Position numbers and translations under genes: made by a program
Part shown: positions 1 through 9,638 of the stretch, piece after piece
Layout of the letters: each line of letters begins with the position of its first letter
Numbering within the stretch: position 1 is the first letter of the stretch
NCBI RefSeq assembly: GCF_900167455.1
Contig: NZ_FUWJ01000001.1
Location: 1,364,001 to 1,428,000, forward strand
Source: Enhydrobacter aerosaccus
Lineage (GTDB): Bacteria; Pseudomonadota; Alphaproteobacteria; Reyranellales; Reyranellaceae
Direction: 5' to 3'
Length of the DNA: 64,000 nt
Notes under the pieces: generated by a model
Database searches by the model: none
What the model was told of the DNA's origin: nothing
What the model saw: only the letters and a program-made list of their open reading frames with translations

Positions 1-65
1 GCGAGCCCGGCCGAACGACATTCAGAGTCATGTTGCCCCTGCAGTCACCTCAAGCCCAGATATGA
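1..65 (+). CDS. ntrB: NtrB (NR(II)) histidine kinase, C-terminal end only
   Basis: The frame starting at base 3 is open from the window edge and reads [20 protein letters not shown] before a TGA at 63-65. The FRVMLP segment is typical of the very C-terminus of alphaproteobacterial NtrB nitrogen-sensing kinases (end of the HATPase domain). Its stop overlaps the ntrC start in an ATGA arrangement (ATG 62-64, TGA 63-65), as expected for translationally coupled ntrB-ntrC. Only about 20 residues are visible, so the call rests on this tail plus position. Confidence 0.8.
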   Translation, partial: EPGRTTFRVMLPLQSPQAQI

Positions 66-1540
66 GTACCGGTACAACCATTCTCGTCGCCGATGACGAT
101 CGCGCCATTCGAACTGTCCTTCATCAGGCGTTGGGCCGGCAGGGGCATACCGTACGAAGCACCGGTGCGGCGGCGACGCTGTGGCAGTGGGTGCAGGAAG
201 GCGAGGGGCAGTTGGTTATCACCGACGTGGTGATGCCCGACGAAAACGGCCTCGATCTCGTGCCACGGATCCGCAAGCTGCGTCCCGACCTGCGCATCAT
301 CGTCATGAGCGCCCAGTCGACGTTGCTGACGGCCGTGCGCGCCGCGGAGCGCGGTGCGTTCGAGTACCTGCCTAAGCCGTTTGACCTCAACGAGCTCGTT
401 TCGGTCGTCAACCGCGCGCTATCGGCGCCAGCGGCATCGATCACCCGCACGGCGCAGCCGGTCGAGGAAGGCGAGCGCCTACCCCTGATCGGGCGGTCGC
501 CGGCGATGCAGGAAATCTATCGGGCGCTTGCCCGTCTCATGGCGACAGATCTTACGGTCATGGTCACCGGCGAGTCGGGCACCGGCAAGGAACTGGTGGC
601 GCGCGCCCTGCATGATTACGGCAAGCGCCGCAAGGGGCCCTTCGTGGCGCTCAATATGGCAGCTATTCCGCGCGAGCTGATCGAGAGCGAGCTGTTCGGC
701 CATGAACGTGGTGCTTTCACCGGAGCGGTCCAGCGCTCGGCCGGCAAGTTCGAGCAAGCAGCGGGCGGTACGCTGTTCCTCGACGAGATCGGCGATATGC
801 CGCCGGAAGCGCAGACCAGGCTCCTCCGCGTGTTGCAGGAGGGTGAATACACCACGGTCGGCGGCCGGACACCGATCAAGGCGAATGTCCGCATCGTGGC
901 TGCCACCCATCGTGATTTGCGGCGTCTTATTCAACAGGGCCTCTTCCGCGAGGATCTGTTCTACCGGTTGAACGTCGTGCCGATCCGCCTTCCGCCGCTG
1001 CGCGAGCGGCTGGATGACATTCCGGAACTCGTCAATCATTTCCTTCGGACGGCCACCGTCGACGGTCTGCCGACCAAGGTTCTGTCGCCGGATGCGATGA
1101 CTCGACTGCGCCAGCATCGCTGGCCCGGCAACGTGCGCGAATTGGAGAATCTCGTTCGCCGGCTGTCGGCGCTCTATTCCGAGGAAGTCATTGGCCTCGA
1201 GACGATCGAGAACGAGCTTGCCGATGCCATCCTGGCACCGGAAGCGGACGCGCCCAGCGGTTCGGTGACATCGACCGATGCCACCCTGGCCGACGCCGTG
1301 GATCGCCATCTGCAGGCCATGTTCGCCGAACATGGTGACCGGCTGCCGCCCGATGGCATCTATGATCGCGTCATCTCCGAGGTCGAGCGACCCTTGCTGT
1401 CTCTGGCGCTGGGGGCAACCCGCGGGAACCAGTTGCGCGCAGCCCGTCTTCTGGGGCTCAATCGCAACACGTTGCGCAAGAAGATCAAGGACCTCGACGT
1501 TCCGGTGGTTCGCACACCTCAGGTCCGCCGAGGCGGGTGA
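62..1540 (+). CDS. ntrC: Nitrogen regulation protein NR(I), sigma-54 activator NtrC
   Basis: NtrC is the response regulator that, when phosphorylated by NtrB, drives sigma-54 transcription of nitrogen-assimilation genes. The 492-aa product has a receiver domain (acidic DDD at 11-13, phospho-acceptor Asp55, Lys105), an AAA+ domain with Walker A GESGTGKE at 170-177, an intact sigma-54 contact loop GAFTGA at 217-222 and Walker [10 protein letters not shown] at 235-243, and a Fis-type helix-turn-helix at the C-terminus (about 443-480). Length is normal for the family. It overlaps ntrB upstream by 4 nt and ntrY downstream (GTGA at 1537-1540), so ntrB, ntrC and ntrY are probably one transcript. Confidence 0.97.
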   Translation: MSTGTTILVADDDRAIRTVLHQALGRQGHTVRSTGAAATLWQWVQEGEGQLVITDVVMPDENGLDLVPRIRKLRPDLRIIVMSAQSTLLTAVRAAERGAFEYLPKPFDLNELVSVVNRALSAPAASITRTAQPVEEGERLPLIGRSPAMQEIYRALARLMATDLTVMVTGESGTGKELVARALHDYGKRRKGPFVALNMAAIPRELIESELFGHERGAFTGAVQRSAGKFEQAAGGTLFLDEIGDMPPEAQTRLLRVLQEGEYTTVGGRTPIKANVRIVAATHRDLRRLIQQGLFREDLFYRLNVVPIRLPPLRERLDDIPELVNHFLRTATVDGLPTKVLSPDAMTRLRQHRWPGNVRELENLVRRLSALYSEEVIGLETIENELADAILAPEADAPSGSVTSTDATLADAVDRHLQAMFAEHGDRLPPDGIYDRVISEVERPLLSLALGATRGNQLRAARLLGLNRNTLRKKIKDLDVPVVRTPQVRRGG

Positions 1541-3777
1541 CGTTGGTGACAGCTTCGCTGGGCGTTTCACGCTTTAGCGAGAGAATGAACGCGATCGGTC
1601 GTGCTCTTACCGGCCGCGTCGCCGCCATTTCGCTCGCGACGATTGCCATCGCCGCCGGCACGGCCACCTATGGCTGGCTTGCCGGTTTTGCGCCGGCCAG
1701 TTTCAGCACAACCGGCTGGATGACGGGCCTGCTGGTGGCCGACCTCGTGGTTGCCACGGCGCTCGTTGCCGTCCTGGCCGGGCGGCTGACGCAGCTCTGG
1801 CTCGATCGCCGGCGCGGTGCGGCGGGATCGCGCCTGCATATGAGGCTGGTCCTCGTTTGCAGTGTTTTCACTGTGACGCCGACGCTGGTCGTCACCATCA
1901 TCTTGTCGCTGCTTGTCATCAATCTTACCGACTTCGTCGTAAAGCCGTCCCAGGCCGCCTATGAGACGGCGCGCGCCATAGGCGAGCCCGTCAGACGAGC
2001 GCGCGAAGATGAGATCCTGCGCGACATCGCGGCGATCTCCGCTCCGCTGCAGGCCCTTGGGATCGACGCGTTGAGGGACGGCGCCTCCACGAGCCGGACG
2101 CTGGCCCAGCTCATCGAGGGGCGGGCGATCATCGAAGCCGACGTCATCGATGCCGACAAGGGATTGATCGCACGGGCGACGGCGCCCGATGCCACGCCGA
2201 TCGCCAATCCCGTTCCCGCCGCGAAGTATCTGTGGCAGGCGGTGAACCAAGCTCGGCCCGTGCAATTCGAATCCGAGCGCGGCGCCTATTTCGTCATGCA
2301 GTTGTTCCTCGACCAGCCGCTGTTTCTCGTCACCGGGCATGCAGTGGATCTGCGGGTAGTGGATTACATCAAGAGCATCGAATTTGCTGGCAAGTTCTAT
2401 GCGCAGATCGAGCAGGCGCTGCGCCGGAGTCAGCTCATCCTGTTCGTGGTGTGCGGCGCGATCGCCTTGCTGATGCTGCTGGCGGCGGTCTGGCTCGCAA
2501 TCCAGGTCGCGACGCGATTGACGGCGCCGATTGGCGGATTGATGGCCGCTGCCGAGAAGGTGCGTGTTGGAGATCTCGGGGCGCGGGTGGAGGAGGGCCC
2601 TCCCAACGACGAGCTCGGCCAGCTGGCGCGCTCGTTCAACCGCATGACCAGCCAGATCGAGCAACAGCGTTCCGAACTGGTGGCTGCCAATCAGGAACTG
2701 GACCGGCGCCGTCGTCTCACCGACGCGGTGCTGGCCGGTGTGTCGGCTGGAATCCTGAGCGTCGACGGGATCGGGGTTGTGACGCGAACCAATCGCTCCG
2801 CCCTCGATCTGCTGGCTCTTCCGGAGGATGGCGTTCTGGGTCGGCAGCTTATCGACATCATGCCCGAGATTGCACCGTTGGTGGCGCAGGCAGCGGAGCG
2901 ACCCGATCGACTGACCCAAGGACAGATCGAGATCCTGCAGCGTGGCACCCGTCGCATCCTGCTCGTTCGCATCAGTGCCGCCTCGGACTCAGGTTCTGTC
3001 GTCACTTTCGATGACGTCACGGATCTCATGTCCGCCCAGCGCATGGCTGCGTGGGGCGATGTCGCCCGCCGGATCGCGCACGAAATCAAGAACCCGCTGA
3101 CGCCGATCCAGCTCTCGGCCGAGCGCCTGCGCCGACGCTATCTCAAGCAGATCAAAGAGGATCCCGAGACCTTCTCTACCTGCACCGACACCATCATCCG
3201 TCAGGTCGGCGATATCGGCCGCATGGTCGACGAATTCTCGTCGTTCGCGCGGATGCCGCGGCCGACGGTGCAGCCGGAGGATGCGAAGGAGCTTTGCCAG
3301 CAAGCCCTGTTCCTTCAGCGCAGCGGCAATGCCGGCATCGTTTATCAAGCCGATCTGCCGGAGCATGCGGTGCCATTGATCTGCGACCGTCGGCAGGTCG
3401 GACAGGTGTTGACGAATATCCTGAAGAATGCGGCCGAAGCCATCGAGGGACGGACGGCTGGTCCGGGCGAGGTGCTGCCACGCGGGGCGATCTCCCTGGC
3501 CCTCAAGGACGAAGGCACGACTGTGCGGATCGTCGTCGAGGACAACGGCAAGGGACTGCCCAAGGAAGGGCGGGATCGATTGACCGAGCCCTATATGACG
3601 ACACGCAGCAAGGGTACCGGCCTTGGCCTGGCGATCGTGAAGAAGATCATGGAGGATCATGGCGGCCTCCTGCTTCTGGAGGACCGCGAGAGTGGCGGTG
3701 CGCGCATCAGTCTGGTATTCCGACGTGACGCGAAGGAGATCGCGTCGGTTTCGTCGCAGGCGACAGCCGCGCAATGA
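1537..3777 (+). CDS. ntrY: Membrane sensor histidine kinase NtrY
   Basis: NtrY is the transmembrane kinase partner of NtrX, controlling nitrogen and, in several alphaproteobacteria, redox or envelope responses. The 746-aa protein shows three N-terminal membrane helices (about 29-50, 61-83, 104-130), an extracytoplasmic segment, a fourth helix near 300-325, a HAMP linker, a PAS-like region (about 395-500), the phospho-acceptor motif [11 protein letters not shown] with His at about 515, and a HATPase domain with [17 protein letters not shown] and [12 protein letters not shown]. The GTG start at 1537 overlaps the ntrC stop; an internal ATG at 1585 is a less likely alternative. NtrX follows after 33 nt. 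Confidence 0.95.
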   Translation: MTLVTASLGVSRFSERMNAIGRALTGRVAAISLATIAIAAGTATYGWLAGFAPASFSTTGWMTGLLVADLVVATALVAVLAGRLTQLWLDRRRGAAGSRLHMRLVLVCSVFTVTPTLVVTIILSLLVINLTDFVVKPSQAAYETARAIGEPVRRAREDEILRDIAAISAPLQALGIDALRDGASTSRTLAQLIEGRAIIEADVIDADKGLIARATAPDATPIANPVPAAKYLWQAVNQARPVQFESERGAYFVMQLFLDQPLFLVTGHAVDLRVVDYIKSIEFAGKFYAQIEQALRRSQLILFVVCGAIALLMLLAAVWLAIQVATRLTAPIGGLMAAAEKVRVGDLGARVEEGPPNDELGQLARSFNRMTSQIEQQRSELVAANQELDRRRRLTDAVLAGVSAGILSVDGIGVVTRTNRSALDLLALPEDGVLGRQLIDIMPEIAPLVAQAAERPDRLTQGQIEILQRGTRRILLVRISAASDSGSVVTFDDVTDLMSAQRMAAWGDVARRIAHEIKNPLTPIQLSAERLRRRYLKQIKEDPETFSTCTDTIIRQVGDIGRMVDEFSSFARMPRPTVQPEDAKELCQQALFLQRSGNAGIVYQADLPEHAVPLICDRRQVGQVLTNILKNAAEAIEGRTAGPGEVLPRGAISLALKDEGTTVRIVVEDNGKGLPKEGRDRLTEPYMTTRSKGTGLGLAIVKKIMEDHGGLLLLEDRESGGARISLVFRRDAKEIASVSSQATAAQ

Positions 3778-3810
3778 TTTTGGTGAACTGTCGCGAACTG
3801 CTGAAGGATC

Positions 3811-5223
3811 ATGGGCCACGACATCCTCATCGTCGATGACGAGCGTGATATCTGCTCGTTGATCGCCGGAATTCTCGAAGACGAAGGGCACACTGCCCGG
3901 CGCGCGCATAACAGCACGGAGGCGATAGAAGCCATACGTCAGCGGCGGCCGGCCATGGTGATCCTCGACGTCTGGCTGCAGGGCAGTGAGCTCGACGGTC
4001 TGCAACTGCTCGAGGTCATTCGCCGGGAAGACCCGCCCATCCCGGTCGTCATGATCAGCGGCCACGGCACGATCGATACTGCGGTATCGGCCATCAAGAG
4101 TGGGGCTTACGACTTTATCGAGAAGCCGTTCAAGGCGGACCGACTGCTGCTCGTCGTGGATCGCGCCATCGAAGCCGACCGATTGAAGCGGGAGAATGCC
4201 ACTCTGCGCCGCCGCGCAGGAGGTGAGGTCTCGTTTGTCGGGACCTCAGTGACGGCGAGCAATGTGCGCTCGCAGATCGATCGCGTTGCCCCGACGGGCA
4301 GCCGCGTCCTGATCGCCGGACCTTCCGGCGTCGGGAAGGAAACTGTCGCGCGTCTCATCCACCAGGGATCCAAGCGGGCGGAGGGGCCTTTTGTCGTGGT
4401 CAACTGCTCGACCTTGCCGGCCGAACGGCTGGAGATCGAACTGTTCGGCACCGACGGCGAAACCGATCAGGATACGCTGCGCGTCTCCGGAGCCTTCGAG
4501 CTTGCCCATGGCGGCACCTTGCTCCTCAAGGAGGTTGCCGACCTGCCGCTGGGCTTGCAAAGCCGACTGGCGCGAGTGCTCCAGGAGCAATCGTATTTGC
4601 GCGATGCCGGCAGGACGCGTGTCGAGGTGGATGTGCGCGTCCTCGCTTCGAGCGCACAGACGCTTCAGGACCGCATCGCCGAGGGCCAGTTCCGCGAGGA
4701 GCTGTTTCACCGCCTCAATGTGGTTTCGCTTCGGGTTCCGCCTCTCAGCGAACGACGGGAGGACATTCCGGAGCTGGCGATGGATCTGCTGAAGCGCCTG
4801 GCGGATGCGACAGGTCTGCCCATGCGCACATTGGGCGAAGACACCTCGGCCGCCCTCCAGGGGCATGATTGGCCGGGCAATGTGAGACAACTCCGCAACG
4901 TTATCGAACGGCTTCTCATTCTTGCGCCGGCAGACGGCGGCCCCATTCGAGCCGACGTGCTGCCGAACGATGTCAGTGAAGATGCTCCCTCTGTCCTGCG
5001 TTGGGAAAAGGGCGGCGAGATCATGCAGTTGCCGTTGCGCGATGCACGTGAAGTTTTCGAACGCGAATACCTGCTCGCCCAGGTGACGCGCTTCGGCGGA
5101 AACATCTCGCGCACAGCGACATTCGTCGGCATGGAGCGTTCCGCGCTGCACAGGAAATTGAAGTCGCTTGGGTTGCATGGGGCCACAGGCGACGAGCGTA
5201 CAGGCGCCGAGCCGGCAGCGTAG
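3811..5223 (+). CDS. ntrX: Response regulator NtrX with degenerate sigma-54 AAA+ domain
   Basis: This is the partner of NtrY. The 470-aa protein has a receiver (Asp9, Asp10, phospho-acceptor Asp53, Ser83, Lys105), an AAA+ domain and a C-terminal Fis-type helix-turn-helix (NISRTATFVGMERSALHRKL). Walker A is GPSGVGKE at 170-177. The sigma-54 contact loop GAFTGA is absent; the region 213-229 is unrelated. The Walker B position reads GGTLLLKEV at 234-242, with Lys240 where NtrC in this window has Asp. Loss of GAFTGA is known for alphaproteobacterial NtrX and means it does not act as a classical sigma-54 activator; the Lys substitution goes further and suggests impaired ATP hydrolysis (inference). 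The start ATG follows a GAAGGA ribosome site. Confidence 0.95.
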   Translation: MGHDILIVDDERDICSLIAGILEDEGHTARRAHNSTEAIEAIRQRRPAMVILDVWLQGSELDGLQLLEVIRREDPPIPVVMISGHGTIDTAVSAIKSGAYDFIEKPFKADRLLLVVDRAIEADRLKRENATLRRRAGGEVSFVGTSVTASNVRSQIDRVAPTGSRVLIAGPSGVGKETVARLIHQGSKRAEGPFVVVNCSTLPAERLEIELFGTDGETDQDTLRVSGAFELAHGGTLLLKEVADLPLGLQSRLARVLQEQSYLRDAGRTRVEVDVRVLASSAQTLQDRIAEGQFREELFHRLNVVSLRVPPLSERREDIPELAMDLLKRLADATGLPMRTLGEDTSAALQGHDWPGNVRQLRNVIERLLILAPADGGPIRADVLPNDVSEDAPSVLRWEKGGEIMQLPLRDAREVFEREYLLAQVTRFGGNISRTATFVGMERSALHRKLKSLGLHGATGDERTGAEPAA

Positions 5224-5239
5224 AGGAGGAGAAGCGTTT

Positions 5240-6103
5240 ATGGCGCGTTATGCCTATGTCAATGGCCGCTACGTCGATCATCGCGATGCCAGCGTGCATA
5301 TCGAAGATCGCGGCTATCAGCTCGCCGACGGCGTCTACGAGGTGGTGGGCGTACGAGATGGCAGATTGATCGACGAAAAGCCCCATCTCGATCGGCTCGA
5401 TCGCTCGCTTCGAGAGCTGCAGATCGCGTGGCCGGTATCGCGCCAGGCGCTGAGCTTCGTCATTCGTGAGCTGATGCGGCGTAACCGGCTGCGTGACGGC
5501 CTCGTCTATATGCAAGTCACGCGCGGCGTCGCGCGGCGTGACCACGCCTTCCCGACAACGCCCGTGAAGCCGGCGCTCGTTCTTACCACCAAGAACACCA
5601 AGCATGTCGGTGCCGATACGGGCCCCGGAATTTCCGTCAAGAGTCAGCCGGACATCCGCTGGGAGCGTTGCGACATCAAGACCGTCGGGCTGTTGCCGAA
5701 CGTCCTCGCGAAGCAGGCCGCGCGGGAAAGCGGCGCTTACGAGGCGTGGCTGGTCGATGCGGATGGGAATGTCACCGAAGGCGCTTCCACCAACGCCTGG
5801 ATCGTTACGCCGGATGGCGAGTTGGTAACGCGGCATACCGACAATGGGATCCTGGCCGGTATTACCCGCGGAACCCTCAAGGCGATCGCCAACGACTTGC
5901 AGCTCAAGCTGGTCGAAAGGCCGTTTACCCTTGCCGAAGCCAAGCGGGCCAAGGAAGCCTTCATCTCCAGCGCCACGTCCTTCGTGACTCCCGTCGTGAA
6001 AATCGACGGCGAGCCGGTAGGGGATGGGAAACCGGGACCGACGGCTCGCCGCCTCCGCGAGGAGTATGTGCGTTTTGCCGATGCCGGGGAGTTGGTGGCT
6101 TGA
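5240..6103 (+). CDS. dat: D-amino-acid aminotransferase (class IV PLP enzyme)
   Basis: The enzyme interconverts D-alanine and other D-amino acids with 2-oxoacids through PLP. The 287-aa product has the fold-type IV signatures: N-terminal YVNGRYVDHRDASVHIEDRGYQ with the catalytic-site Gly/Tyr region, the PLP lysine in DIKTVGLLPNVLAK (Lys147) and the phosphate-binding EGASTNAWIV segment. The ATG at 5240 is chosen because GAGGAGGAGAAG lies just upstream and the protein begins with the family's MARYAYVNG-like start; an upstream in-frame ATG at 5168 lies inside ntrX and is rejected. A dat gene between ntrX and hfq is a recurrent alphaproteobacterial arrangement. Branched-chain aminotransferase or aminodeoxychorismate lyase are less likely relatives. 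Confidence 0.9.
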   Translation: MARYAYVNGRYVDHRDASVHIEDRGYQLADGVYEVVGVRDGRLIDEKPHLDRLDRSLRELQIAWPVSRQALSFVIRELMRRNRLRDGLVYMQVTRGVARRDHAFPTTPVKPALVLTTKNTKHVGADTGPGISVKSQPDIRWERCDIKTVGLLPNVLAKQAARESGAYEAWLVDADGNVTEGASTNAWIVTPDGELVTRHTDNGILAGITRGTLKAIANDLQLKLVERPFTLAEAKRAKEAFISSATSFVTPVVKIDGEPVGDGKPGPTARRLREEYVRFADAGELVA

Positions 6104-6753
6104 GCGAGCCGGCCGCCAAGCCGCCGCGCGCGATCCTGTTCGATTGGGATAATACGTTGGTCAATACCTGGCCGACGATCGTGGAATGCTACCGCGACAC
6201 GTTCCTTGCTCTTGGACTGACGCCATGGACGGCCCAGGAGGTGCAGGATCGCGCCCACGGGTCACTGCGTGACCTGTTTCCTCAGCTGTTTGGGATACGC
6301 GCGGCCGAAGCGGAGCGGGTCTTCTATGATACCTTCCACCGAATACATCTCGAGCGTCTTGAGCCGTTGCCAGGCGCCGAGGCCCTGCTGGCTCGCGCCT
6401 GTTCGTCGGGCTGCTATGTCGGCGTCGTGAGCAACAAGGTCGGCGACAACTTACGGACAGAACTTGCCCACCTGGGGTGGGGGAAGTGGATATCCCGCGC
6501 CGTTGGCGCAAAGGACGCCAAGCGTGACAAGCCGGCGCCGGATCCCATCTACCTCGCGCTCGACGGCACGGGAATTGCCCCGGATCATACGGTCTGGATG
6601 GTCGGCGATACCCCAGCGGATCTGATGTGCGCCCATGCGGCTGGTTGTTTCCCTGTGTTTTTCGGCAGCGTCGAGCAAGTTTCCGAAAGGCTGAAGGAAT
6701 TCCCGCCGCGTTTGCACGCACGCAATTGTCATGAACTGGCGGCATTGCTTTGA
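6100..6753 (+). CDS. HAD-superfamily hydrolase, phosphoglycolate-phosphatase-like
   Basis: This is a haloacid-dehalogenase-type phosphatase of 217 aa. It shows motif I DWDNT with nucleophile Asp15 and Asp17, motif II in VVSNK, the motif III Lys in DKPAPDP and motif IV GDTPAD, with a cap inserted between motifs I and II, as in Gph-like enzymes. The likely start is TTG at 6100, overlapping the dat stop codon (TTGA); no ATG or GTG lies near the beginning of the conserved domain. Substrate is not predictable from sequence. The tight coupling to dat and the position before hfq suggest it belongs to the same transcript as the ntr genes. Confidence 0.88.
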   Translation: MSEPAAKPPRAILFDWDNTLVNTWPTIVECYRDTFLALGLTPWTAQEVQDRAHGSLRDLFPQLFGIRAAEAERVFYDTFHRIHLERLEPLPGAEALLARACSSGCYVGVVSNKVGDNLRTELAHLGWGKWISRAVGAKDAKRDKPAPDPIYLALDGTGIAPDHTVWMVGDTPADLMCAHAAGCFPVFFGSVEQVSERLKEFPPRLHARNCHELAALL

Positions 6754-6772
6754 CGGTAACGTCGCCTATATT
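6745..6772 (+). promoter_or_regulatory. Possible hfq promoter
   Basis: TTGCTT at 6745-6750 and TATATT at 6767-6772 are separated by 16 bases, 87 bases before the hfq start, at the very end of the HAD gene. The match is modest and hfq may equally be read from the upstream operon. Confidence 0.3.
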
Positions 6773-6858
6773 GAGTGCAACTCGGTAGCGGGTAGAGACC
6801 CGTACCCTCGAATCGGCGGCTTTCGGGCAGCCGGACGCCCAGCAAGAGGCCAAGAAAC

Positions 6859-7101
6859 ATGAGCGAAAAGGCACAGAACGTTCAGGATGTCTTCCTGAAC
6901 CATCTGCGTAAGAACAAGACGCCCGTCACGATCTTCCTGGTCAACGGCGTCAAACTGCAGGGAATCGTTACTTGGTTCGACAATTTCTCGGTGCTGCTGC
7001 GCCGGGATGGTCATTCGCAGCTTGTCTACAAGCATGCGATCTCGACCATCATGCCGGTGACGCCCGTGCAATTGTTCGACGGGGACAAAGCCGAAGGCTG
7101 A
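6859..7101 (+). CDS. hfq: RNA chaperone Hfq
   Basis: Hfq forms a hexameric Sm-like ring that pairs small RNAs with mRNAs. The 80-aa product is of usual alphaproteobacterial length and contains the Sm1 region ([29 protein letters not shown] split over about 7-36) and the Sm2 signature VYKHAIST. It lacks the long C-terminal tail of enteric Hfq. hflX follows with a one-base gap, the conserved hfq-hflX order. In alphaproteobacteria Hfq also influences ntr/nif expression, which fits the neighbourhood. Confidence 0.97.
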   Translation: MSEKAQNVQDVFLNHLRKNKTPVTIFLVNGVKLQGIVTWFDNFSVLLRRDGHSQLVYKHAISTIMPVTPVQLFDGDKAEG

Positions 7102-7102
7102 T

Positions 7103-8452
7103 TTGACCGATACGATAGAGCGTAACGGACACGAGAAGCGCCAGCGCGGGCCGCACGATACGGCACGGCCCGCTACTGCGACGGTCGTGCTCAGTCCATA
7201 TGCAACTGGCCCTCAAGGGACGCAGCGCGACAGCGAAGCCAAGCTCGAAGAAGCGGTAGGGCTGGCCCTGGCGATCGATCTGGATGTGCGCTTGGCTCAG
7301 ACAGTGCCTCTGCGCCGGCTGACGCCCGCGACGCTCATTGGCAAGGGAGCCGTCGAACGCATCAAGCCGATGATGGAGGAGCAGGGGATCGGGCTCGTCA
7401 TCGTCGACGACAAGCTAACGCCCATCCAACAGCGCAATCTCGAGAAGGCGTGGAACGTCAAGGTCATCGATCGTACCGGTCTGATCCTCGAGATCTTTGG
7501 CGAACGCGCACGGACCCATGAAGGTCGGCTGCAGGTCGAACTGGCAGCGCTCGAGTATCAGCGCGGCCGGCTGGTGCGGTCGTGGACCCACTTGGAACGC
7601 CAGCGCGGCGGCTTTGGCTTTCTCGGTGGCCCTGGCGAGTCACAGATCGAGATCGACCGGCGTTTGATTGGCGAGCGCATCGTCAAGATCAAGCGCGACC
7701 TCGACGCAGTGAAGCGCACGCGAACCGTCAATCGTGCCGGGCGACGCAAGGCGCGCCTGCCTACGGTCGCCTTGGTCGGTTACACGAACGCAGGCAAGTC
7801 CACGTTGTTCAACCGACTTTCCGGCGCAGACGTCATGGCGAAGAATCTCCTGTTCGCCACGCTCGATCCGACGATGCGGTCGATCCGCTTACCTAGCGGA
7901 CGAGACTGCGTCATCTCTGATACGGTCGGCTTCGTGTCCGACCTGCCGACGCATCTCGTGGCGGCTTTTCGGGCGACCCTGGAAGAGGTCATCGAAGCTG
8001 ATCTGATTGTCCATGTCCGGGATGTCGCTCATCCGGACAGCGAGCAGCAGCGGGCGGATGTGGAGAACGTATTGCTTGCCCTGGGAGCGATCGATGAAGG
8101 CGGCAGCGACCGCATGATCGAAGCCCTGAACAAGATCGACGCCTTGCCCGTGGATCGGCGCGATATTCTGCTGACCAGAGCGTCCGCGGGCTCGGAACGG
8201 GCGCGCCAATTCCCGATCTCCGCACTAACGGGAGAGGGCGTGGACGCCCTATTGGCTGCGATCGAAGACCGCCTCAACGAGCAGGCGACTGCACGCGAAA
8301 TTTCGGTACCCCTCAGCGATGGCGCGACACTGGCCTGGCTCTACCGGCATGGCGATGTCCGCAGCCGGCACGACGAAGGTGAAATGGCCCGCCTGACCGT
8401 GGCCCTTGACGCAGCCGCAGCGGCCCAATTCGAACGGCGCCAGCCGCGTTGA
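7103..8452 (+). CDS. hflX: Ribosome-associated GTPase HflX
   Basis: HflX binds the 50S subunit and rescues or splits stalled ribosomes, notably in heat stress. The 449-aa protein has the N-terminal HflX domain ([24 protein letters not shown]), the glycine-rich linker [19 protein letters not shown] around 169-187 and a GTPase domain with G1 GYTNAGKST at 226-234, G3 DTVGF, G4 NKID and G5 SALTG. The start is TTG at 7103, one base after the hfq stop, with GAAGG upstream. No other plausible start lies before the conserved domain. Confidence 0.95.
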   Translation: MTDTIERNGHEKRQRGPHDTARPATATVVLSPYATGPQGTQRDSEAKLEEAVGLALAIDLDVRLAQTVPLRRLTPATLIGKGAVERIKPMMEEQGIGLVIVDDKLTPIQQRNLEKAWNVKVIDRTGLILEIFGERARTHEGRLQVELAALEYQRGRLVRSWTHLERQRGGFGFLGGPGESQIEIDRRLIGERIVKIKRDLDAVKRTRTVNRAGRRKARLPTVALVGYTNAGKSTLFNRLSGADVMAKNLLFATLDPTMRSIRLPSGRDCVISDTVGFVSDLPTHLVAAFRATLEEVIEADLIVHVRDVAHPDSEQQRADVENVLLALGAIDEGGSDRMIEALNKIDALPVDRRDILLTRASAGSERARQFPISALTGEGVDALLAAIEDRLNEQATAREISVPLSDGATLAWLYRHGDVRSRHDEGEMARLTVALDAAAAAQFERRQPR

Positions 8453-8486
8453 CACCCGACCGGCGCGCTTCCTATAAGCGCCTCGG

Positions 8487-8501
8487 TCCTTTTGAAAAGG
8501 A
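8487..8501 (+). promoter_or_regulatory. Hairpin covering the groES Shine-Dalgarno sequence
   Basis: A perfect inverted repeat TCCTTTT-G-AAAAGGA (7-1-7) ends with AAGGA, the apparent Shine-Dalgarno sequence, 7 bases before the groES ATG. Folded as RNA it would give a 5-bp UCCUU/AAGGA stem with a UUGAA loop, which would sequester the ribosome site and could melt with heat. The pairing is visible; thermosensor function is inference. Confidence 0.4.
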
Positions 8502-8508
8502 AAAGATC

Positions 8509-8796
8509 ATGAAATTCAGCCCGTTACACGATCGGGTACTGTTGAAGCCTATCCTGGCCGAAACCAAGACCAAGGCCGGCATCATCATTCCCGACACAGC
8601 CCAGGAAAAGCCCATGCAGGGGCAAGTGGTGGCGGTCGGCAAGGGCAAGCGGCTGGAAGACGGTCGGCTGCAGCCCCTTGGCGTCAAGGTCGGCGACAAG
8701 GTCATCTACGGCAAGTGGTCGGGTACCGAAGTGAAGCTCGACGGCGTCGATCACGTGATCCTCAAGGAAGAGGACCTGTTCGGGATCGTCGGCTGA
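8509..8796 (+). CDS. groES: Co-chaperonin GroES (10 kDa), orphan copy
   Basis: GroES caps the GroEL cage. The 95-aa product has the normal length and conserved segments: N-terminal [12 protein letters not shown], the mobile loop [48 protein letters not shown] and the C-terminal [14 protein letters not shown] 8509 is chosen over the upstream GTG-type extension at 8449 because AAGGA sits 7 bases before it and the protein then starts exactly as family members do. Unlike standard groESL operons, no groEL follows: the next gene is an inositol-monophosphatase relative 5 bases downstream. Another groESL copy presumably exists elsewhere. Confidence 0.95.
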   Translation: MKFSPLHDRVLLKPILAETKTKAGIIIPDTAQEKPMQGQVVAVGKGKRLEDGRLQPLGVKVGDKVIYGKWSGTEVKLDGVDHVILKEEDLFGIVG

Positions 8797-8801
8797 GCAC
8801 A

Positions 8802-9635
8802 ATGCTGAGCGACGGCGATTTCCAGAGGGTCGCCGAGCTCATGCGGGAGACGGCGGCAGCAGAGTTGTTGCCGCGTTTCCGGAATCTTGCGCAGGACGAG
8901 ATTCGGCAGAAGCGCCCAGGCGATTTCGTGACCGTGGCCGACGTGGCTTCGGAGCAGCGGCTCGCCACCGGCCTGGCGAAGATCCTGCCGGGTGTTCCGG
9001 TCGTCGGCGAAGAAGCGGTGGAGAAGGATGCCGGTCTGGTCGATCTGATCGCCCGTCCGCATCTGAGCTGCTGGATCGTCGATCCCTTGGATGGGACGGC
9101 AAACTTCGCGGCCGGCCGTGATCGCTTCGCGATGATCATCTGCCTCGTGCACGACAATGAAACGATTGGCGGTTGGATCCTCGACGTGCCCAACGACCGG
9201 ATGGCCATGGCAGGCAAGGGGCAGGGCGTGACGCTCGATAGGAAGCCCATCCGCGGCGGAGTTCCGGGACGCGCCCCAAAAGGCCTTATCGGATACCGCA
9301 TTCGCAAGGAATTCGACCGACAGCTCGACTCCACTCAGAGGCAGCGGTTGGGTGAGCTTTCGACGCTGAATTGCGCCGGGCGTGAATATATCGAAATCCT
9401 GGATGGGCACTTCGATTTCTGTCTCTACCGCATGACCAAGCCATGGGACCATGCCGCCGGCGCGCTGATGATGCAGGAGGCGGGCGGTCAGGCGCTGCGG
9501 TTCAACGGCATCGGCTACCGCCCCGGCGACAAGGTCGATTCCGGCATTATCGCGTCGCCGTCACCGGAGGTCGTGGCGGACGTGCGAACTCTGTTCGAAG
9601 CGGTCCAGTTGCCATTGCTGGTGCCGCGCTCCTGA
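8802..9635 (+). CDS. Inositol-monophosphatase family protein
   Basis: This is a Mg-dependent sugar/nucleotide phosphatase of the IMPase/CysQ/HisN superfamily, 277 aa. Metal-binding motifs are visible: Glu in VVGEEAVEKD, DPLDGTANF (the WxVDPLDGT motif) and the C-terminal KPWDHAAGALMMQEAGG. The substrate could be inositol-1-phosphate, 3'-phosphoadenosine-5'-phosphate or histidinol phosphate; it is not resolved here. ATG 8802 lies 5 bases after the groES stop, so the two genes are probably cotranscribed. It converges with mazG, with a gap of only 3 bases. Confidence 0.88.
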   Translation: MLSDGDFQRVAELMRETAAAELLPRFRNLAQDEIRQKRPGDFVTVADVASEQRLATGLAKILPGVPVVGEEAVEKDAGLVDLIARPHLSCWIVDPLDGTANFAAGRDRFAMIICLVHDNETIGGWILDVPNDRMAMAGKGQGVTLDRKPIRGGVPGRAPKGLIGYRIRKEFDRQLDSTQRQRLGELSTLNCAGREYIEILDGHFDFCLYRMTKPWDHAAGALMMQEAGGQALRFNGIGYRPGDKVDSGIIASPSPEVVADVRTLFEAVQLPLLVPRS

Positions 9636-9638
9636 GCG

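Noticed and set aside
479..1570. 363-aa minus-strand ORF opposite ntrC
   Set aside because: Antisense shadow of a well-supported gene; composition reflects high GC, and it has no recognisable domain.
5168..5239. Longer N-terminus for the D-amino-acid aminotransferase
   Set aside because: The extension lies inside ntrX; ATG 5240 has a strong ribosome site and the family's natural N-terminus.
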